A stretch of DNA of 32,600 nucleotides from a virus: positions 1-32,600 of the IMG/VR virus record IMGVR_UViG_3300037502_001966; one strand, 5' to 3'. Under the pieces are notes generated by a model. It was not told the origin of the DNA. It saw nothing but the letters and a program-made list of their open reading frames with translations, and made no database searches. A program made the position numbers and the translations under genes. Shown here piece after piece: positions 6,936 to 13,711 of the stretch; position 1 is the first letter of the stretch, and the number at the start of each line of letters is the position of its first letter.

Positions 6936-8162
6936 TTAAGCACCAAAGTTTCCGAGTGTAACAAACGGCGAGATTGTCGACCCGCCTGCGCGCGGTGTGA
7001 TCGCAGAGTCAAGCCACGGCTGTCCATCGACACGTTGCACGAATCTCCACGCTTTTTCATCATATTTAAACTTAACGTGCATAGACTCTTCAATTGTTAA
7101 CCGTTGGCGATCTCCGATCACATAGTACCGCATGTCTGCGAGCGTTACGTCGCCACGCGTGCCCAATGCAGGCACTTTTTCTGATACAATGACTGGTACG
7201 CCGTATATTGAAGATGGTAAAGCACCAGCTATGTTACCATTAAAGCCCGGCAATAATATATAGTTATTACCTTCATCTTTTAGCTTGTAAATACTTGGCA
7301 ACACTGATTGATTGATAATCCACACAGGCGTTCCGCCGCGGCGGTAGAAACGCGCAAGCATCGCAATGAGGTCGGCGGTCTGTACCGATCCAGTTGCGGT
7401 GCGTCCAACGGTGACCGTTGCAGGGGCATTAATGATGCCGAGCGGTTTATTAACGCCGTTACCTGTTAAGAATGCTGAATCTTCCTCAAACGCAATCGTC
7501 TGACTGAACACATCGGATAGTACTTGACCCATGGAAATAATAGCGTCATTGTTTAATTCATCGGACGATTCTACGTATCCAATAAGCTTTTTAGCTTCTA
7601 AAGTAATTTGCTTGAATTTAGGATTGCTCTCTGTCTTCTCTTGCCCTTCGCCCTGCCAGTAAGCACTCACTCCACCAAAAAGGCTGCCAGACGCGTTGCT
7701 CGCCATATTAATGGCAGGAATTTTTAATATAGGGGAATTAAGATTGATCACTCGCGCGCCATTGCCGCGCACAACCGTTTCCTCTAGCTGAACGCGCAGT
7801 ACCTCTCGCGAAAACTCTTCGGGTACTAAATAACCGCCGAGATCGCCAGTACCCTCCACTAAATTTTTACGTGTAAAAGCCTTTAACTCGGCATCGCCTG
7901 TGCGCGCTTTTACCAAAAATTCACCGAACGAATATTTTGGTGCATCAACATTTGCCGACTTTTGTGCAGTCGCCTGCATTTGTGACAACTTCGTGTCAAC
8001 GGAATCTTGAAACTTGGAAAACATAGTTTCTAGATCTTTTTGATCTGCGTTTCGTTGGTCTAGCATATCTAAAAATTTAACTTCTAAACTTTTTAGGTCT
8101 TCTTTGCTCACGCCCTGCGTGATCGCGTCTGCGATAGCTTTTTGCACTTCGTTAATGCTCAT
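6936..8162 (-). CDS. Major capsid protein, HK97 fold
   Basis: This 408-residue precursor forms the icosahedral shell. The first ~75 residues are a charged helical delta domain (EVQKAIADAITQGVSKEDLK, then LDMLDQRNADQKDLETMFSK) that acts as built-in scaffold and is expected to be cut off by the neighbouring protease. The HK97-fold body begins near DLGGYLVPEEFSREVLRVQL. It then shows typical segments IPAINMASNASG, GQEKTESNPKFKQITLEAKK, FEEDSAFLTGNGVNKPLGII, YGVPVIVSEKVP and VIGDRQRLTIEES. The start ATG at 8162 overlaps the protease stop as TAATG with AAAGGTGG upstream. No separate scaffold gene is present, as expected for this type. Confidence 0.95.
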   Translation of the reverse strand: MSINEVQKAIADAITQGVSKEDLKSLEVKFLDMLDQRNADQKDLETMFSKFQDSVDTKLSQMQATAQKSANVDAPKYSFGEFLVKARTGDAELKAFTRKNLVEGTGDLGGYLVPEEFSREVLRVQLEETVVRGNGARVINLNSPILKIPAINMASNASGSLFGGVSAYWQGEGQEKTESNPKFKQITLEAKKLIGYVESSDELNNDAIISMGQVLSDVFSQTIAFEEDSAFLTGNGVNKPLGIINAPATVTVGRTATGSVQTADLIAMLARFYRRGGTPVWIINQSVLPSIYKLKDEGNNYILLPGFNGNIAGALPSSIYGVPVIVSEKVPALGTRGDVTLADMRYYVIGDRQRLTIEESMHVKFKYDEKAWRFVQRVDGQPWLDSAITPRAGGSTISPFVTLGNFGA

Positions 8163-8770
8163 TATAGTTTACCACCTTTCAGTCTTTCGATAATTTTGTA
8201 TATCTCGGTCGGCTCGATATGATCGCGCATAGTGTCGCGTGACGGCTCGGCGCGTTTGAGTGACTGTATATACGATAACGCTTTTCCAATTGTATCATTA
8301 TCTGTTGATTGTAGCAATGATTTGATCTGTAAAATTTTAGCTTGGTCATTCGCCGCAAAAGTTACTGGCGAAAACTCCCACAACTTGACTTCTTTTATCA
8401 ATCTAAATCGTTTATTGCCAACAGGTTTATAGTCGCTCTTGACAATATCGAACCCTATTGACATTTCCGTTACTACGCCATCGCGTATAAGTGTCATAGC
8501 CTTTTTGCCTGCGTCCGTCGCGGATATTTTAGCCTTAACGTATAAGCCGTTTTCGTCCTCCGCCATCACTTCGGGGATGCCTATGGGCTCTGTGGGGTCG
8601 TGTTGCCATAATACTTTAATGCGATTAACATTTTCTTTGATCGTTTTGGAAAACGCGCCTTTTTCTATTATATCCCCATAACTATCAATGTTGTTAAAAA
8701 AAGATGCGTATCCTTCAAACTTTGCGTCATCGATAGATTTTGTTTCAAACTTAACTGCTTTATAATTCAT
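8162..8770 (-). CDS. HK97-family prohead protease
   Basis: This 202-residue serine protease processes the capsid delta domain and then itself during maturation. The beta-barrel core starts with FEGYASFFNNIDSYGDIIEK. The likely catalytic pair is His57 in LWQHDPTEPIG and Ser104 in VTEMSIGFD, the standard spacing in the family, followed by the LWEFSPVTFAAN strand. The Lys/Glu-rich C-terminal tail after residue ~150 is probably a self-cleaved scaffold tail. Its ATG overlaps the previous stop (TAATG) with a GGAGGAG site, and it overlaps the capsid gene, so the two are translated together. Confidence 0.93.
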   Translation of the reverse strand: MNYKAVKFETKSIDDAKFEGYASFFNNIDSYGDIIEKGAFSKTIKENVNRIKVLWQHDPTEPIGIPEVMAEDENGLYVKAKISATDAGKKAMTLIRDGVVTEMSIGFDIVKSDYKPVGNKRFRLIKEVKLWEFSPVTFAANDQAKILQIKSLLQSTDNDTIGKALSYIQSLKRAEPSRDTMRDHIEPTEIYKIIERLKGGKL

Positions 8771-9396
8771 TATTCATCTCCTCCATATCGTTTTTTTATT
8801 TCTTCATTAACTAGTTTTTTCATTGCATCAATACCAATACTGCCAACAAGATGCCATTTTATTTGAGCAATTATACCTTTAATGCGGTTGTTTTCGTAGT
8901 GTCTGGCGCTCCACGCCTCTCGTAGTCGTATAGCCTCTATCTGTCGTGGTGTCAGGTCGTCCGCGGATACATCGCCTGTGCGGATGTCGTATAAGTGTCT
9001 ATATTGTTCGTTGCCTAAAATATTACCACCAAGATTCCACACTTTTGGGTAATTCTCTTTTACGCGCTCCGCAAACTCAATGGGAAATAAATCATATTTA
9101 CTATTTTGTAAACTAATTGTTTCGTCGTCTCCGCGCTGCGGAAAGTTAGTTGCCTTTGCAATGCGCTCAATAATCACACTGATATATTCATCATCAATAT
9201 CTTCTTCTTCTTCGTCATCTTTTTCGTCATCATCTTCTTCTGTGTCGTCATCGTCGTCTTTGTGCTCCCATTGCACTTGACAAACCGCATACCTTTGCCC
9301 CAACTTGCTAAACTCCTGTACCATGGATTCGTCGACCATACATCGTTCTATAAATTGTTCATGTTCTTCATCTTTTACTGGTCTTGGTATTGGCAT
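8770..9396 (-). CDS. Head-module protein with hyper-acidic linker, unknown function
   Basis: This ~208-residue protein sits between the MuF-type minor head gene and the prohead protease. The start is set at the ATG at 9396, seven bases after GGGGAGG; the ATG at 9399, overlapping the previous TAA, is an alternative. From about residue 45 to 70 nearly every residue is Asp or Glu (DDDDDTEEDDDEKDDEEEED), between a short N-terminal domain and a helical C-terminal domain that includes WSARHYENNRIKGIIAQIKW. The acidic run may be a flexible tether or a charge mimic of nucleic acid inside the head. I do not recognise the family; position suggests a head assembly or internal head protein. No catalytic motif is evident. 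Confidence 0.75.
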   Translation of the reverse strand: MPIPRPVKDEEHEQFIERCMVDESMVQEFSKLGQRYAVCQVQWEHKDDDDDTEEDDDEKDDEEEEDIDDEYISVIIERIAKATNFPQRGDDETISLQNSKYDLFPIEFAERVKENYPKVWNLGGNILGNEQYRHLYDIRTGDVSADDLTPRQIEAIRLREAWSARHYENNRIKGIIAQIKWHLVGSIGIDAMKKLVNEEIKKRYGGDE

Positions 9397-9398
9397 CA

Positions 9399-10064
9399 TT
9401 AAGCCTCCCCGTCTGCGTACTCGTATCCTATAGTGCACCTGCAGTTGATCGACTGACTCGGCGGTAGTGACTGATCGCTTGGATATCGGGCGCGGAATCC
9501 TGCTACCGAGAAACTTTCATCTAGATTAATAGCTGGGTGGCTTAACATATTGCGATGTGAATCTCTTACATCGTCGTCGAGGGTCGGAATCCATATTTTT
9601 TTTAGTTTAGCAGATACTTGCTTCGCACCACTAAGCGATCCGTAATTTGACGCTCCCACGACCTCTGTGCGCGCAATAGTTCGCGACCTATTTGGTATAA
9701 TGTGTTCAAGGTATAAGTTATCAATCTTTTCCATCATTACAAGTATACTCGCACCCTCTGCGAGCGACTCGGACACAATCGCTTTGATGGCATTGCGCGT
9801 AGTTTCTGTGATTAATGACACTTTTTCAGCTGTTGTGTTGTCAATATAGCTTAATATTTCTTCCGTCCTAGCGTCATAGCTTTTTATGTTTGATGGCAAT
9901 AATGATTTACGTTTTCTGTTTATATCATCAAATACTTTTTTTCCGAATGTTTCTATTATTTCGGTATAGAAACCTTTAAACAGGGAAATAAAACTGTCGT
10001 AGTCGTCATTTATTGTGTTTAATATTTCGTTGTTCACATTGTCACTAGAGAAACTTGTGTCCAT
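9399..10064 (-). CDS. Minor head protein, MuF / SPP1 gp7-like (conventional start)
   Basis: The 221 residues from the ATG at 10064 contain the complete MuF core: RTIARTEVVGASNYGSLSGA, then KIWIPTLDDDVRDSHRNM and the C-terminal PSQSINCRCTIGYE with its Cys-Arg-Cys. Such proteins sit at the portal, enter the head in a few copies and may leave with DNA. The ATG has no Shine-Dalgarno and lies 44 bases after the portal stop, unlike nearly every other gene here. The same frame stays open another 39 codons upstream into the portal gene with no ATG, GTG or TTG. That fits production as a portal fusion by slippage rather than from this start. SPP1 gp7 is longer, which also hints at a missing N-terminus. 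Confidence 0.85.
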   Translation of the reverse strand: MDTSFSSDNVNNEILNTINDDYDSFISLFKGFYTEIIETFGKKVFDDINRKRKSLLPSNIKSYDARTEEILSYIDNTTAEKVSLITETTRNAIKAIVSESLAEGASILVMMEKIDNLYLEHIIPNRSRTIARTEVVGASNYGSLSGAKQVSAKLKKIWIPTLDDDVRDSHRNMLSHPAINLDESFSVAGFRARYPSDQSLPPSQSINCRCTIGYEYADGEA

Positions 10065-11404
10065 TATCTTTTTACGCTGTTTACCAAAAGCTGCTTGTAT
10101 TTTTTGGTTTACGTCATTATAAAACTTTGCTCGCTCTCGCTCAACGCGTTGGAATAGTTTTTTTTTACCTCTAAACCGTCATGGTTGTTTGTTGTTTCTA
10201 GATTCAAACTTTTTTGTTGTATATCCGATGTGTCGATAGATATTTGCATGTCTGTGATAAATATATCTCCATCGGTCGTTTCGTCGTACTCTAGGGCAAA
10301 TCGAGCTTCGTTTCGTTTTATCAGTCCACTTTTCCATAGGTTTATTGTTCGTGTCGCTAAAGAGTCTTGACCCTCACGCAGCGCTGATATACCACTGATG
10401 TCGTAAGCCAAGACCAGCGAGTCGCCATACCTTGGTAGCAGATCGCTTGACAATTTATCTTTAATGTGTTCAAGATATCGCGGTATTACTGTGTTTTCCC
10501 AAAAACTTTTAACGGCTTCACTAAAGTTTGAATACGTTTGTCCGTCGGGATCACCCACGAGTTGGGATGGCACGCCAAAAGCGGAACATATTTCAGTTCG
10601 GTTAACCTTTCTCTGTGCTAAAAAGTCCATATCAACGGATGATAGTCCGAGTTGTTGATATTGCGCGCGATCCGCGTTGAGGACGAGTGGCACGCGTGCG
10701 TTCTTTGACCCTCCATACCTTTTGCGCCATTCATCACGTAGGTTGTCAATTAATTCTGGCGATGGATTGATTACGCTAAGCATTCCTGCTGGCACGCCTG
10801 CGTTTTGCAAAGTCGCTTTGTTCCAATCGACAGCTTCGTTTTCCGTGTCAATGGTTCGGGACAAGGCTTTTATTGGTGACAATCCTTCGTATATATCATC
10901 AGGGTTGTTAAACTTTGACCACAATATTTCTTCTTTTTGGTAATATATTGGTTTGTGCATTTCATACTTAAACCCACTAACAAACCCTTCCTTGCTAGGG
11001 ATTGGCTTGGTGTAGTGGGGGTATAACGGCACGATCTCTCGCGGTGCTGTGGGATTTATATACTCTGCAAAAAATTTACCTTCAATCGCTAAATATGTCG
11101 CCCATAAATCAATGAAATCCCTGCCGCTCATAAAGCTATTGGCTTTAACATTTAACATGTCAAGTATTGGGTGTTGCTCTACTTCGATTAGCCTTCCTGC
11201 GCGCCCTCGTCTGTATAACAGCCACGGCACGGATGATACCGATGATGAGATCTGCATCACACACGAGTATACCCAGACGACTTTGCTGTGTGCTTCTGTG
11301 ATGTACTGTCTATCTTTCTGCGTTGACCAGTAAGGCTGATTATAATTTCCGTCGGCAACAAACTGGTATTTCTGTTTTTTTACGAATCGATCCCAAAACT
11401 TCAC
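9399..11404 (-). CDS. Predicted portal-MuF fusion made by -1 slippage
   Basis: Reading the portal frame to A AAA AAC (10157-10163) and slipping back one base continues at the CTA at 10157. The ribosome then reads 252 codons without a stop through to the MuF end at 9399, for a product of about 668 residues. The extra junction peptide begins LFQRVERERAKFYNDVNQKI and looks like an ordinary amphipathic helix rather than out-of-frame noise. Portal proteins fused to MuF domains are known in other phages, so the product makes structural sense: a few fused subunits in the portal ring would dock minor protein at the vertex. Alternatives are RNA polymerase slippage on A9, or a one-base assembly error that splits a normal fused gene. 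Confidence 0.5.
10109..11404 (-). CDS. Portal protein, HK97 type
   Basis: This 431-residue protein should form the dodecameric portal through which DNA is packaged. It shows the HK97-family order: an N-terminal wing with VVWVYSCVMQISSSVSSVPW, then EVEQHPILDMLNVKANSFMS, the clip region, and the stem/crown region with LAQRKVNRTEICSAFGVPSQ and LVGDPDGQTYSNFSEAVKSF. The GTG start at 11404 has GGAGG ten bases upstream. It is 18 bases after the large terminase, as expected. The last 16 residues after the A9 tract form a separate zero-frame tail; the -1 frame at that point leads into the MuF gene. Confidence 0.93.
   Translation of the reverse strand: MKFWDRFVKKQKYQFVADGNYNQPYWSTQKDRQYITEAHSKVVWVYSCVMQISSSVSSVPWLLYRRGRAGRLIEVEQHPILDMLNVKANSFMSGRDFIDLWATYLAIEGKFFAEYINPTAPREIVPLYPHYTKPIPSKEGFVSGFKYEMHKPIYYQKEEILWSKFNNPDDIYEGLSPIKALSRTIDTENEAVDWNKATLQNAGVPAGMLSVINPSPELIDNLRDEWRKRYGGSKNARVPLVLNADRAQYQQLGLSSVDMDFLAQRKVNRTEICSAFGVPSQLVGDPDGQTYSNFSEAVKSFWENTVIPRYLEHIKDKLSSDLLPRYGDSLVLAYDISGISALREGQDSLATRTINLWKSGLIKRNEARFALEYDETTDGDIFITDMQISIDTSDIQQKSLNLETTNNHDGLEVKKNYSNALSESEQSFIMT
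10157..10166 (-). promoter_or_regulatory. Slippery A9-C tract with A AAA AAC heptamer at the portal end
   Basis: On the coding strand nine A and then C are read in the portal frame as GTA AAA AAA AAC, so the heptamer A AAA AAC (10157-10163) is in phase. An AGAGG sequence lies three bases before the tract. A 10-base palindrome, CAACGCGTTG, starts six bases after the heptamer and could contribute structure. A9 tracts are also known to cause RNA polymerase slippage, so the mechanism could be transcriptional. Confidence 0.6.
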
Positions 11405-11422
11405 GCCGTAAACACCTCCACG

Positions 11423-12640
11423 TCAAAAGTATATCGCTTGTTCTTGCACAAAACATTCTTCAAGCGCATATCTCATTGCATCAATTAAATGGTTATCTTT
11501 ATCGCGCGGTTTATTTATATATAAACCATTTTTGTCTGTTAAATATTGATACAATTGAATTTCTCGCAGGAAGTTTTTGCATGATGGGTGTATGATAATT
11601 TCATTCCTACGTATAAAGTCAATGCCAAAAGTTATTGAGTCCTTACCTTTTTTAGCGCCCTTCGCTCTTATCCCCATCAATTGTAAGTCGCGTATACTTT
11701 TTGGCTCGGCGCTATCGCAAGTAATATATTCGTTGTTTATTATATCTTTTAACCTTTGAGCAACAATATCATTTGTCATCTCAAGTTCTTCAAACTCATT
11801 TATCACATATATTTTTTTGCGCATACGGTCATAGTGCAGGCGCACAAAAGCGCATGGATCAGATGCAAAGCCGAAATCCAAGCCATTATAAAATGTATCG
11901 AATATTGATGGATCGAATTGTTCAACTTTGTAATTGTTGAATATGTTTTTGCCTAATATGCCCCAATTGCCTAAAGTATAAACGTTATAGAAATATGAAT
12001 CCTTTTCATTTTCCATGTTGCTGATATCTTGCTGCGTTAAAAATTGATTGTCTTTGTATGTTGTTTTAAGTATTAATATATTATCGTCTTTATATATTGG
12101 AGGTGTGAAGTCTGAAAAAAACTCTTTGTATAGCCAATGGGTTTGGTAAATGGGGTTAAACGATAATATAAGCCTCTTTTGTAATTCACTTCTTCCTCTT
12201 AACCTTTTTCGCAATTGCTGAACGTCCTCGTATTCGCACTCTGTGGATTCTTCGATCCATATGTCAGTCAGTACACCTTGTTGAGGTGTAATAGACTTAA
12301 CTTTTTCTACGTCGTCTAGTCCAGCGGACAGGATCTGTGAGCCGTTGAAGCAGGTGAACGACGATTCCGTTTTGTTTATGGTGAATAAATTTTGCATGTT
12401 TAAATTCTTGATAGCTTTTTGTAATTCGTTAAATAAAGACTTTCTAATAGTTCTTGCTGTTTTTCTGCATATAAGATAATTGCGCTTATTGTTTACTACG
12501 TCAATGATGGCGCGTTGAGCCAAAAAATAGCTTTTTCCGCTCGAAGACCCTCCAAAAAAGATCTGTATGGGTGTATCATCATGTAAGTATTTTAAATATA
12601 CTTTGTTGAACATTTTACTAGTTAAACGATACTCAATCAT
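11423..12640 (-). CDS. terL: Terminase large subunit
   Basis: This ~405-residue packaging motor and nuclease is of the PBSX/SPP1 type (Terminase_3). The N-terminal ATPase has Walker A GGSSSGKS near residues 31-38, preceded by IQIFF, and Walker B IWIEES followed by TECEYEDVQQLRKRLRG. The C-terminal RNase-H-like nuclease has the metal Asp in NGLDFGFASDPCAFV, a second acidic site in CDSAEPKS, and DNHLIDAMRYALE as the third. The protein is full length with no intein. Two adjacent ATGs (12643, 12640) overlap the small subunit gene; the second has better spacing to GAGGA. The family suits either headful or cos packaging, and I cannot tell which. Confidence 0.95.
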   Translation of the reverse strand: MIEYRLTSKMFNKVYLKYLHDDTPIQIFFGGSSSGKSYFLAQRAIIDVVNNKRNYLICRKTARTIRKSLFNELQKAIKNLNMQNLFTINKTESSFTCFNGSQILSAGLDDVEKVKSITPQQGVLTDIWIEESTECEYEDVQQLRKRLRGRSELQKRLILSFNPIYQTHWLYKEFFSDFTPPIYKDDNILILKTTYKDNQFLTQQDISNMENEKDSYFYNVYTLGNWGILGKNIFNNYKVEQFDPSIFDTFYNGLDFGFASDPCAFVRLHYDRMRKKIYVINEFEELEMTNDIVAQRLKDIINNEYITCDSAEPKSIRDLQLMGIRAKGAKKGKDSITFGIDFIRRNEIIIHPSCKNFLREIQLYQYLTDKNGLYINKPRDKDNHLIDAMRYALEECFVQEQAIYF

Positions 12641-13019
12641 CATATTCCTCTACACTTACTTTAATCACTTTATCATTATCTGTGCTTACCTCTTGCTTAT
12701 CCGCTTGCCCGAGCCAGTTTTTACCTAGCCATATTAGCAAAGCCGTATTACCTTTTAGTGCCTCTTGGTATTGTTTGCGGCGTAAAGAAACTTTGCCGAA
12801 TCCCTTGTTTTGCTTGAAATATTCCGAAAAACTTTTGCCACAATTTTCAAAAATTCTTGTACTTAACGTTTCTTCGTCGATATCAAACCATGCGCATATT
12901 TCCTCCTGCGTTGCTTGGATATGGCAAAGTTTCTTGAGTTCCTCGAAGTCAATTTCTTTGCGTGGTCTGCCTTCTCCTTGACGCGGCGGGCGCTTGTAAA
13001 CTTTTGGCTTGTCTTCCAT
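12633..13019 (-). CDS. terS: Terminase small subunit (likely)
   Basis: This 128-residue basic protein precedes and overlaps the large subunit gene by about ten bases. An N-terminal basic arm (KVYKRPPRQGEGRPRKE) leads into a helix-turn-helix-like segment, KLCHIQATQEEICAWFDIDE, suited to binding the packaging site. The C-terminal part (KQYQEALKGNTALLIWLGKN) is the usual small-terminase tail region that contacts the motor. It is the first gene of the late block. The Shine-Dalgarno AAGGTGG is weakly spaced, 13 bases from the ATG at 13019. Identity comes from position plus the helix-turn-helix. Confidence 0.85.
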   Translation of the reverse strand: MEDKPKVYKRPPRQGEGRPRKEIDFEELKKLCHIQATQEEICAWFDIDEETLSTRIFENCGKSFSEYFKQNKGFGKVSLRRKQYQEALKGNTALLIWLGKNWLGQADKQEVSTDNDKVIKVSVEEYDD

Positions 13020-13078
13020 TTTTTTTATTTCACCACCTTAAACAGATATAATGTACCTATGATATTATACATACTAAA

Positions 13079-13103
13079 ATAGTACCACAGTTAGTGGTAC
13101 TAT
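13079..13103 (-). promoter_or_regulatory. Hairpin in the leader of the late operon
   Basis: A perfect 10-bp stem, ATAGTACCAC with its complement around a five-base loop, is followed on the minus strand by a short TTTAG. The U run is weak, so it is either a leaky attenuator or an operator-like or mRNA-stabilising stem. It lies between the late promoter candidate and the terminase start, 60 bases ahead of the gene. Confidence 0.55.
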
Positions 13104-13134
13104 GCAATCGATTAAATATTTTTACACCGCTACC

Positions 13135-13162
13135 GTTATACTACAGTTATATAATGTGTCAA
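13135..13162 (-). promoter_or_regulatory. Late promoter candidate upstream of terminase
   Basis: TTGACA (13157-13162) and TATAAC (13135-13140) are separated by 16 bases, just after the last early gene. The TGTC box and GATATGATATGAT core of the early promoters are absent, which would allow separate timing. The 13020-13168 gap contains this promoter and the hairpin but no gene. Confidence 0.5.
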
Positions 13163-13168
13163 CAATTT

Positions 13169-13603
13169 TTATGTTGCAACTTTTGCTTTGTTTTCCAGCG
13201 CGCGTCTTGTGTGACTCATTACTTTCGCGTACGCATTGTTGATCGCATCAACAATAGCTAACTGATACTCCGATTGGTCGCGCCAATAGATATCAACGTC
13301 GTCCTCGTTATACAATGTACTCGCGCACGTGCCCCAGCCAGTGTAGCTGTATGACTCCCCGTTGTCGTAGTCTACTCGCGCTTCGACCGTAATGTCCAAC
13401 TCCCCTACGTACGACACCTCTATTTCAGCGCCTCGGAAACGCGCGGTGTACTCCAAAATGTCGCACCGTATCTCGTGATCATAGTCAGCCCAACCTCTGT
13501 ATGGGTCGCTGTCTCCTACAATGTAGACCTTTCCTTTTGGTGTTACGATTACATCCTCGTCCGAAAAGTCCAACTCTACCCCATAGATAACTTTTTTCAT
13601 CAT
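13169..13603 (-). CDS. Acidic early protein, unknown function
   Basis: This protein of about 144 residues starts at the paired ATGs at 13603/13600, with GAGGAGG five to eight bases upstream. A longer frame reaching 13678 would run through the promoter and is rejected. It is rich in Asp, Glu and Tyr with strand-like segments such as DVIVTPKGKVYIVGDSDPYR and ELDITVEARVDYDNGESYSY. The C-terminal ~25 residues are basic and helical (YAKVMSHTRRALENKAKV). No family is recognised. It has its own early-type promoter and is the last early gene before the late block. Small acidic early proteins often act on host targets, but that is only a guess here. Confidence 0.75.
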   Translation of the reverse strand: MMKKVIYGVELDFSDEDVIVTPKGKVYIVGDSDPYRGWADYDHEIRCDILEYTARFRGAEIEVSYVGELDITVEARVDYDNGESYSYTGWGTCASTLYNEDDVDIYWRDQSEYQLAIVDAINNAYAKVMSHTRRALENKAKVAT

Positions 13604-13649
13604 CAACGCCTCCTCTTTGTGTGTGACCGTGTGTCGATCACCTATATAT

Positions 13650-13678
13650 ACTATATCATATGACACTGGCGTGATCAA
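13650..13678 (-). promoter_or_regulatory. Early promoter P5 (variant)
   Basis: TTGATC (13673-13678), 17 bases, then TATAGT (13650-13655). The spacer retains GTGTCATATGA, so it belongs to the early promoter family, but both hexamers are weaker. It drives the acidic protein at 13169-13603. Confidence 0.65.
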
Positions 13679-13711
13679 GTGGTATAGTCATAGTAACAAA
13701 AGTTTATTTTT

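Noticed and set aside
13604-13678. Longer start of the acidic protein up to 13678
   Set aside because: It would cover the -10 and -35 of promoter P5; the ATGs at 13603/13600 have a strong GAGGAGG site.
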